Assembly (NCBI GenBank): GCA_018382125.1
Contig: JAGZQO010000001.1
Coordinates: forward strand, 124,001 to 188,000
Source: Collinsella sp.
Lineage (GTDB): Bacteria; Actinomycetota; Coriobacteriia; Coriobacteriales; Coriobacteriaceae
DNA: 64,000 bases
Reading direction: 5' to 3'
Shown piece after piece: positions 58,255-64,000 of the stretch. Position 1 is the stretch's first letter, and each line of letters opens with the position of its first letter. The position numbers were made by a program, and so were the translations under genes. A model generated the notes under the pieces. That model was not told where the DNA came from, searched no databases, and saw only the letters and a program-made list of their open reading frames with translations.

Positions 58255-58282
58255 TTGCATTATTTTATTGAGAACATATACT
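58255..58282 (+). promoter_or_regulatory. Rubredoxin promoter
   Basis: TTGCAT at 58255-58260, 16-bp AT-rich spacer, TATACT at 58277-58282, 45 bases before the rubredoxin ATG. Its presence allows separate induction of the rubredoxin. Confidence 0.65.
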
Positions 58283-58326
58283 AATAAGCGAAGTACATCA
58301 CCAGTCACGTTCGAGAGGAGAACATC

Positions 58327-58470
58327 ATGGCTGAGGAGAAGAAGACGTATAAGTTCGTGTGCGTCGTTTGCGGTTACGAGGTTGAGGTCGATACGCCCGA
58401 GCTGCCCGAGGACTACGTGTGCCCGGTGTGCGGCGTCGGTCCCGATCAGTTTGAGCTCGTCGAGGAGTAA
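58327..58470 (+). CDS. Rubredoxin
   Basis: 47 residues: FVCVVCGYEVEVDTPELP and DYVCPVCGVGPDQFEL give the two CxxC iron-binding pairs of rubredoxin. It is shorter than typical 52-54-residue rubredoxins and lacks the usual GxxxPGTxF loop, more like the rubredoxin domain of rubrerythrin or Hrb. GAGAGGAG precedes the ATG. It is a one-electron carrier, probably with the flavoredoxin upstream, in oxygen or NO detoxification. Confidence 0.9.
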   Translation: MAEEKKTYKFVCVVCGYEVEVDTPELPEDYVCPVCGVGPDQFELVEE

Positions 58471-58509
58471 CTCGCAGGCACACGGCGAAAGCCGAACATA
58501 GCTCTATCC

Positions 58510-58547
58510 AAGGGCCCCGGTCGGTCATCCCGGCCGGGGCCCTTTTC
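58510..58547 (+). terminator. Terminator after rubredoxin
   Basis: AAGGGCCCCGG pairs with CCGGGGCCCTT plus four T residues. Confidence 0.85.
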
Positions 58548-58615
58548 TTCCGTCTCCAAGGAATCACGGCTGCTGTTAGCCGATCCTGTCTGTTGTGAGT
58601 CCGGCCGACCTTTTA

Positions 58616-58670
58616 TCTCAATCTGTAACATCTAGATATCAAAAGCGGGTCTAGATGTTACAGATCGAGA
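58616..58670. repeat. Family B palindrome copy 1
   Basis: 21-bp arms (58616-58636 with 58650-58670), one mismatch. Core ATCTGTAACATCTAGA. It ends 28 bases past the Nramp stop. A second copy lies at 60078-60134, beyond the Nramp start. Confidence 0.75.
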
Positions 58671-58698
58671 CGTTTGCCTGGGTGGGTGTTCCGTCCCA

Positions 58699-59955
58699 TT
58701 ACATCCCTGTCAACAACACGACATCGAGAATCGTCACGACGACACCGATCCCTACGAGCAACACGTTGAGCGGGCGCGAGTTGGCGTATTTGCCCATGAC
58801 GCGGGGCGAACTGGTGAGTCGTATGAGCGCAAAGACCGTAATCGGCAGCTGAAGCGACAGCAGTGCCTGACTCCAGATGAGACCTTCAAAAGGATTCGGG
58901 ACGACCAGGCACGCCGCCACTGCACCGACGAAACAGGCTGCCACCCCGATCGAGGAATGTCGGTCGTGGATGTCGTATTCCTCGTCGAACATGCCCGCGG
59001 TGATGGTTCCCGCCGCCATGCCCGCTGTCACGCTGCTCGATAGTCCCGCGAACAGCAGCGCTACCGCAAAGATGGTCGAGCTCGCCGGGCCTAAGATGGG
59101 GGAGAGCGTGGCCGCTGCGACGGCGAGGTCGTCTACGACAATGCCGTGCGCAAAGAAGGTCGTTGCGGCCAGGATGACCATGGCCGAGTTGATTGCCCAC
59201 CCCACGCCCATCGAAAAGAGCGTGTCGAAGAGCTCGTAGCGCAGGCGTTCTTCGATAACCTGCTCGCCTTGGCCTTCGAAGTGCATGGATTGGATGACCT
59301 CAGAGTGCAGGAAGAGGTTGTGGGGCATAACGACCGCGCCTAGGACACTTACGATAATCGCGGCCGAGCCGGTGGGCATACTGGGTGTGATCCAGCTTGC
59401 GGCGGCCTGCGGCCAGTCGACCTTGACCAGCGCAAGCTCGGCCAAAAACGAGAGTCCTACCACGCCTACGAAGGCGATGATCCATCGCTCGGCGCGCTTG
59501 TAGGAGTTCGTCATGAGCATCGCCATCGATACTGCCGCCACGATGACGCAGCCCGCACGCACGGGCAGCCCAAAGAGCATTTGAAGGGCAATCGCACCAC
59601 CCAGGACCTCGGCCATGGCGGTGGCGATCGTGGCTAGATATGCGCTGCCGAGTATCGCACGCCCGACGAGGCGGGGGAGGTAACGTGTCGTGGCCTCGGC
59701 AAGACAGGCGCCCGTGGCGATGCCCAGGTGTGCCGCGTTGTGCTGCAGCGCGATGAGCATAATCGTGGACAGCGTGACGATCCACAGCAGCGCGTAGCCA
59801 AACTGCGAGCCCGCGGCCATATTGGAGGCCCAGTTGCCCGGGTCGATAAAGCCGACGGTCACGAGCAGCCCGGGGCCGATATGCCGCGCAATGTCTAGGC
59901 CTCCGTGACCACCAGTGCGTCGGGAGCCAAAGTGTTGTTTGAGATGGTTGAGCAT
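58699..59955 (-). CDS. Nramp family divalent metal transporter (MntH-like)
   Basis: 418 residues with about eleven membrane helices. Helix 1 has DPGN (38-41) and helix 6 has AVVMPHN (Ala207, Met210), the metal-binding pairs of Mn/Fe Nramp transporters. It imports Mn2+ or Fe2+ with protons. ATG 59955 is preferred, with GGAGCG ahead on the minus strand; the frame is open 12 codons further upstream. Flanked by two family B palindromes. A TTAGGCTAA-like box at 60003-60012 may bind a DtxR/MntR-type regulator. Confidence 0.9.
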   Translation of the reverse strand: MLNHLKQHFGSRRTGGHGGLDIARHIGPGLLVTVGFIDPGNWASNMAAGSQFGYALLWIVTLSTIMLIALQHNAAHLGIATGACLAEATTRYLPRLVGRAILGSAYLATIATAMAEVLGGAIALQMLFGLPVRAGCVIVAAVSMAMLMTNSYKRAERWIIAFVGVVGLSFLAELALVKVDWPQAAASWITPSMPTGSAAIIVSVLGAVVMPHNLFLHSEVIQSMHFEGQGEQVIEERLRYELFDTLFSMGVGWAINSAMVILAATTFFAHGIVVDDLAVAAATLSPILGPASSTIFAVALLFAGLSSSVTAGMAAGTITAGMFDEEYDIHDRHSSIGVAACFVGAVAACLVVPNPFEGLIWSQALLSLQLPITVFALIRLTSSPRVMGKYANSRPLNVLLVGIGVVVTILDVVLLTGM

Positions 59956-60317
59956 GGTGCGCTCCTGCGTGCCGTTTGTTTGACGACGCAAAGGATACCC
60001 GTTTTAGGCTAAAAAGTTAACCAAGACTAACAAAATTGTTGTATTTGAATAGGATGGTGAAAGGGGATTGCCGAAATGTCTTGATCTGTAACAGCTAGGG
60101 ATGGAAATTGGGTCTTACTGTTACAGATTGAGATGTTTGAAGAGGTGAGTTTGCAGGCCGAACTTGGGGCCTATGTTGTCGCCCTTGAGGTCGGCGGTGT
60201 CCACTCGTAGGGCGTGCGTTACGCGATTGTTTCGAAACGGGCGGGAAACACAACGGACCGGTGATGCTTCTAGTATGCCTAGTCAACTGACTGTCTAACA
60301 CCTAGGGGAGGATCGCG
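59956..60317. other. Intergenic region between the Nramp gene and gltB
   Basis: 362 bases without a gene. It holds the Nramp upstream region, a TTTTAGGCTAAAAAGTTAAC segment (60002-60021) resembling DtxR-family boxes, family B palindrome copy 2 (60078-60134), and the gltB upstream region, where no clear promoter was assigned. Confidence 0.55.
60078..60134. repeat. Family B palindrome copy 2
   Basis: GATCTGTAACAG (60083-60094) pairs with CTGTTACAGAT (60118-60128). The right flank GATTGAGATGTTTG matches copy 1 at 58665-58675. Confidence 0.65.
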
Positions 60318-63300
60318 ATGCAGGCAGATTCCGCTCAGCAGCAGGGCCTTTATCGCCCCGAATTCGACCACGATGCATGTGGCATCGGCGCGCTTGCCGA
60401 TATCAACGGTGAGCGCCATCACCAGATTCTGGACGATGCACTGTCCATTCTGGTTAACTTGGAGCACCGCGGTGGTACGGGACTCGAGAAGAACACCGGC
60501 GACGGCGCTGGCATCCTGTTCCAAGTTCCGCATCACTTTTTCCGTAAAGAGGCTCAAAAGTGCGGTCAGATTCTGCCGGCAGAGGGCGACTATGGCGTGG
60601 CCATGCTGTTCTTCCCGCAGGACGACAAGGGTGTAGAGGATGCCCGCCGCGTGTTTGAGGAGGGCTGCGCCGAAGCCGGCGTGCCGCTGCTCTTCTGGCG
60701 CGAGGTGCCGGTCGACCCGCACGACCTGGGCGAGACGGCCCGCGCCTGCATGCCTACTATCCTGCAGGCTTTCCTGGGCCGTCCGGACGACACGCCCGCC
60801 GGCGATGCCTTTGAGCGTCGCCTGTACGTGTGCCGCCGCACCATCGAAAAGAAGGCCGACGCTGAGTTCGCCCTGCGCGACAAGATCTTCTATGTGTGCT
60901 CCATGAGCTCGCGCACCATCGTGTATAAGGGCATGCTTGTGGCCACGCAGATGCGCCGTTTCTTCATCGACCTCAACGACGCCGCCGTCAAAACGGCCGT
61001 GGCGCTCGTCCACTCGCGCTACTCCACCAACACCACGCCCAGCTGGGAGCGCGCACATCCCAACCGCTTTATCATCCACAACGGCGAGATCAACACCCTC
61101 AAGGGCAACGTCAACTGGATTCGCGCCCGCGAACCCAACCTGTACAGCCCCGTGCTGCAGCACGATCTTGAGCGCGTGATGCCCATCATCAACCGCGAGG
61201 GCTCCGACTCCGCGATTCTGGACAATGTGCTTGAGTTTTTGGTCATGAACGGCCGTCCGCTCACGCGTGCCGCGTCCATGCTGCTGCCCGAGCCGTGGGA
61301 CCACAACGACAGCCTGAGCGAGGAGCGCCGCGCCTACGACGCCTACCAGTCCATGCTCATGGAGCCCTGGGACGGCCCGGCCGCCATCGCCTTTACCGAC
61401 GGCCGTACCCTGGGTGCTGCCCTCGACCGCAACGGCCTGCGTCCCGCCCGCTACTATGTGACGCGCGACGGTCGTTTTATGCTGGCAAGCGAGGTGGGCA
61501 CCATCGAGGTGAGCCCCGAGAACATCCTGACGAGCGGCTGTCTGGGGCCGGGCCAGATGCTCGAGGTCGACTTTGCCCGCGGTCGCGTCATCTACAACGA
61601 CGAGCTGCGTGCCCGTTACGCCAAGGAAAAGCCCTACCGTGATTGGATTGCCGAGGAGACGCTGACCGTCGACGCGCTCGATGAGCCCGTTGCGGCAACA
61701 CCCGCCGAGGACGACGAGGTGCCTACCGCCGTGCGTATGGCCAAGCTCGGCTATCACTGGGATGATGTTGACGAGGTCGTGCGCCCCATGGCCCAGCAGG
61801 GCAAGGCACCGCTCGCTTCGATGGGTATCGATGCGCCGCTGGCCTGCCTGTCCAAGAAGACGCGTTCGTTCTTCGATTACTTCTATCAGCTGTTCGCCCA
61901 GGTCACGAATCCGCCGATCGATGCCCTGCGCGAGCATATGGTAACCTCGACCACGCTCTACCTGGGCAACCACGGTAACCTGCTCGAGGACTCCCGCACG
62001 GCCTGCCAGCTGGTGCGCCTGGAGCGCCCGTTGCTCAACGAGGAGGAGTTCGACCGCATCTGCGCCATCGACCGCGTGGGCTTTAAGACCCGTCGCTTCC
62101 GTGCCGTCTACCGCCGCGACGCCGGCGAGGGCGCGCTGCAGGCTGCGCTTAAGCAGCTTGCCGAGGACGTTGAGGCTGCGGTCCGCGACGGTGTGAACAT
62201 CGTGGTGCTGAGCGATCGTGCCGCTGCGGGCGAGGTGCCCGTGCCGTCGCTGCTCGCTGTGGGCTGCGTGCACAACCACCTGATCCGCGCCGGCGTGCGT
62301 ACCTTTGCCGACATCGTGGTGGAGTGCGGCGATGCCGTGTCTCCGCACGACTTTGCGGCGCTGGTGGGCTACTCCGCGAGCGGCATCTATCCGTACAACG
62401 CGCATGCGTGCATTCGCGATCTGGCGGCGCGCGGCGACCTGGACGTGACGGCCGAGCAGGGCATCGACAACTACAATAAGGCCGCGACGGCGGGTATCGT
62501 CTCCATCATGTCCAAGATGGGCATCTCCACGGTGCAGAGCTACCATTCGGCGCAGATCTTCGAGGCCGTGGGCTTTACGCCCGAGTTCGTCAACGCGTAC
62601 TTTGCCGGCACGGTGAGCCGTGTGGGCGGTATGGGTGTCGAGGACGTCGAGCGCGAGCAGAACGAGCGCTACGACGCCGCGCTCGCTATCCTCAAGAGCC
62701 CGGCTCCCGATCAGCTGCCCACGCTGGGTCTGACCAAGTGGCGCCCGCTCGGCGGCGAGGATCACCTTATCGACCCGCAGACCGTCTACCTGCTGCAGAC
62801 CGCCTGCCGCGAGGACAGCTACGACACCTTTAAGGAGTACAGCGCCCGCCTGCACCGCACCGGCCGTGCCGTGCGCCTGCGTGACCTGCTGGACTTTAAT
62901 GCCAACGGTCGCACGCCGGTTTCGCTCGACGAGGTGGAGCCCGCGCTCAACATCGTCCGTCGCTTTAACACCGGCGCCATGTCGTACGGTTCCATCAGCA
63001 AAGAGGCACACGAGTGCATGGCCATCGCCATGAACCGCCTGCACGGTCGTTCCAACTCGGGCGAGGGCGGCGAGGATCCGCGTCGCGAGACCCCGCTGGC
63101 CAACGGTGACTCCAAGAATTCCGCCATCAAGCAGGTGGCAAGCGCGCGCTTTGGCGTGACGAGCCGCTACCTGTGCAGCGCCTTCGAGATTCAGATCAAG
63201 ATGGCCCAGGGCGCCAAGCCCGGCGAGGGCGGTCACCTGCCCGGCAAGAAGGTCTACCCCTGGATTGCCGAGGTCCGTCAGTCCACGCCCGGCATCGGCC

Positions 63301-64000
63301 TGATCTCGCCTCCGCCGCACCACGACATCTACTCCATCGAGGACCTGGCAGAGCTGATCTTTGACCTTAAGAACGCCAACCCCGGCGCGCGCGTGTCGGT
63401 CAAGCTGGTCAGCGAGGCCGGCGTCGGCACCATCGCCACCGGCGTGGCCAAGGGCGCTGCCGACAAGATTTTGATCAGCGGCCACAACGGCGGCTCGGGT
63501 GCCGCTGCTCGCGATTCGATCTGGCACGCGGGTCTGCCGCTGGAGCTCGGTCTTGCCGAGGCCCAGCAGACGCTGCTGCAAAACGGCCTGCGCTCGCGCG
63601 TAGTGCTCGAGGCCGACGGCAAGCTCATGGACGGCACCGATGTTGCTGTCGCCTGCCTGTTGGGCGCCGAGGAGTTTGGCTTTGCGACCATGCCGCTCAT
63701 CTCCATGGGCTGCCTCATGCAGCGCGACTGCCAGCAGGATACCTGCCCGGCCGGCATCGCCACGCAAAACTGTCGCCTGCGTCGCGGCTTCCGCGGCAAG
63801 CCGGAGCACGTCGAGCACTTTATGCTCTTTGTTGCCGAGCAGCTGCGCGAGGTCATGGCGAGCCTGGGCTTCCGCACCGTCGACGAGATGGTCGGCCATC
63901 CCGAGTGCCTGCGCCAGATCGAGGTCCCGGGCAACCGCAAGGCCAACCTGCTCGATCTGTCGCCCGTGCTGGCAAGCGTGACCTGTGAGTTTGGTGCCCA
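60318..64000 (+). CDS. gltB: Glutamate synthase large subunit, N-terminal part (runs off the right edge)
   Basis: The first 1227 residues are visible. Amidotransferase domain: DACGIGALADI with the N-terminal nucleophile Cys21 exposed after removal of a 20-residue propeptide. The central domain follows, then the synthase domain with GRSNSGEGGEDP and the 3Fe-4S cysteines Cys1132, Cys1138, Cys1143 (CLMQRDCQQDTC). It moves the amide of glutamine to 2-oxoglutarate to make two glutamates. AGGGGAGG precedes the ATG. The C-terminal beta-helix domain lies outside the window. Confidence 0.96.
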   Translation, partial: MQADSAQQQGLYRPEFDHDACGIGALADINGERHHQILDDALSILVNLEHRGGTGLEKNTGDGAGILFQVPHHFFRKEAQKCGQILPAEGDYGVAMLFFPQDDKGVEDARRVFEEGCAEAGVPLLFWREVPVDPHDLGETARACMPTILQAFLGRPDDTPAGDAFERRLYVCRRTIEKKADAEFALRDKIFYVCSMSSRTIVYKGMLVATQMRRFFIDLNDAAVKTAVALVHSRYSTNTTPSWERAHPNRFIIHNGEINTLKGNVNWIRAREPNLYSPVLQHDLERVMPIINREGSDSAILDNVLEFLVMNGRPLTRAASMLLPEPWDHNDSLSEERRAYDAYQSMLMEPWDGPAAIAFTDGRTLGAALDRNGLRPARYYVTRDGRFMLASEVGTIEVSPENILTSGCLGPGQMLEVDFARGRVIYNDELRARYAKEKPYRDWIAEETLTVDALDEPVAATPAEDDEVPTAVRMAKLGYHWDDVDEVVRPMAQQGKAPLASMGIDAPLACLSKKTRSFFDYFYQLFAQVTNPPIDALREHMVTSTTLYLGNHGNLLEDSRTACQLVRLERPLLNEEEFDRICAIDRVGFKTRRFRAVYRRDAGEGALQAALKQLAEDVEAAVRDGVNIVVLSDRAAAGEVPVPSLLAVGCVHNHLIRAGVRTFADIVVECGDAVSPHDFAALVGYSASGIYPYNAHACIRDLAARGDLDVTAEQGIDNYNKAATAGIVSIMSKMGISTVQSYHSAQIFEAVGFTPEFVNAYFAGTVSRVGGMGVEDVEREQNERYDAALAILKSPAPDQLPTLGLTKWRPLGGEDHLIDPQTVYLLQTACREDSYDTFKEYSARLHRTGRAVRLRDLLDFNANGRTPVSLDEVEPALNIVRRFNTGAMSYGSISKEAHECMAIAMNRLHGRSNSGEGGEDPRRETPLANGDSKNSAIKQVASARFGVTSRYLCSAFEIQIKMAQGAKPGEGGHLPGKKVYPWIAEVRQSTPGIGLISPPPHHDIYSIEDLAELIFDLKNANPGARVSVKLVSEAGVGTIATGVAKGAADKILISGHNGGSGAAARDSIWHAGLPLELGLAEAQQTLLQNGLRSRVVLEADGKLMDGTDVAVACLLGAEEFGFATMPLISMGCLMQRDCQQDTCPAGIATQNCRLRRGFRGKPEHVEHFMLFVAEQLREVMASLGFRTVDEMVGHPECLRQIEVPGNRKANLLDLSPVLASVTCEFGA

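Noticed and set aside
60279..63899. 1206-residue open frame on the minus strand opposite gltB
   Set aside because: It is antisense to a clear, conserved gltB; its protein is low-complexity Ala/Gly/Val/His text typical of the opposite strand of a high-GC gene.

Overview
This window looks like a chromosomal segment of a gut Coriobacteriia (Actinomycetota) bacterium, most likely Collinsella or a close relative. The evidence is high GC, strong third-position GC codon bias, frequent GTG/TTG starts, the gene content, and zinc-type S14 and L36. The genus call is inference; no rRNA gene is present to confirm it.

Layout. (1) 1-8.3 kb: part of an anaerobic purine/urate and selenium-dependent molybdenum hydroxylase cluster (ygeX end, ygeY, ygeW, mocA-like, ygeZ-like hydantoinase, yqeC, yqeB, xdhC-like). 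(2) 8.4-19.2 kb: the second half of the spc operon plus the alpha operon (rplE to rplQ, including secY, adk, map, infA, rpmJ, rpoA), then truA. The first half (S10 to L24) is not upstream, so the cluster is split or misjoined exactly before rplE. (3) 19.4-32.7 kb: housekeeping genes: glycosyltransferase-like, argR, class A PBP, U32 peptidase-like, tyrS, adenine deaminase, two Cof phosphatases, citrate synthase and an ACT protein. (4) 32.9-40.2 kb: an accessory island bounded by 64-bp near-identical direct repeats. It carries an integrase remnant, an XRE/DUF2975 regulatory pair, two related ABC-2 type transporters (one with fused permease and ATPase) and a Tyr-rich secreted small peptide. (5) 40.3-50.8 kb: rpmE, secA-prfB, yitT-like, split transketolase, ftsE-ftsX. 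(6) 50.9-58.5 kb: rnr, a serine recombinase, a VanZ-like gene, an ArsC/Spx-like gene, an orphan gene, tRNA-Gln and tRNA-Glu, a TPR protein, smpB, a flavoredoxin and a rubredoxin. (7) 58.7-64 kb: an Nramp metal transporter and gltB, which runs off the right edge.

How it fits together. The left cluster should break purines down through hydantoin and carbamoyl intermediates and diaminopropionate, with maturation genes for a Se/Mo hydroxylase; adenine deaminase at 27 kb would feed hypoxanthine into it. The ribosomal block, secA/secY, prfB, rnr and smpB form the translation, export and RNA quality-control core. The island is the main accessory region and the best candidate for an undescribed system: a peptide with dedicated ABC export or immunity, next to its own XRE/DUF2975 pair.

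The intergenic DNA is unusually rich in large palindromes. At least six unrelated families are present, several with near-perfect 20-39 bp arms. Several genes (ade, yitT-like, one Cof phosphatase) have a terminator-like hairpin with a U-tract directly ahead of the ribosome binding site.
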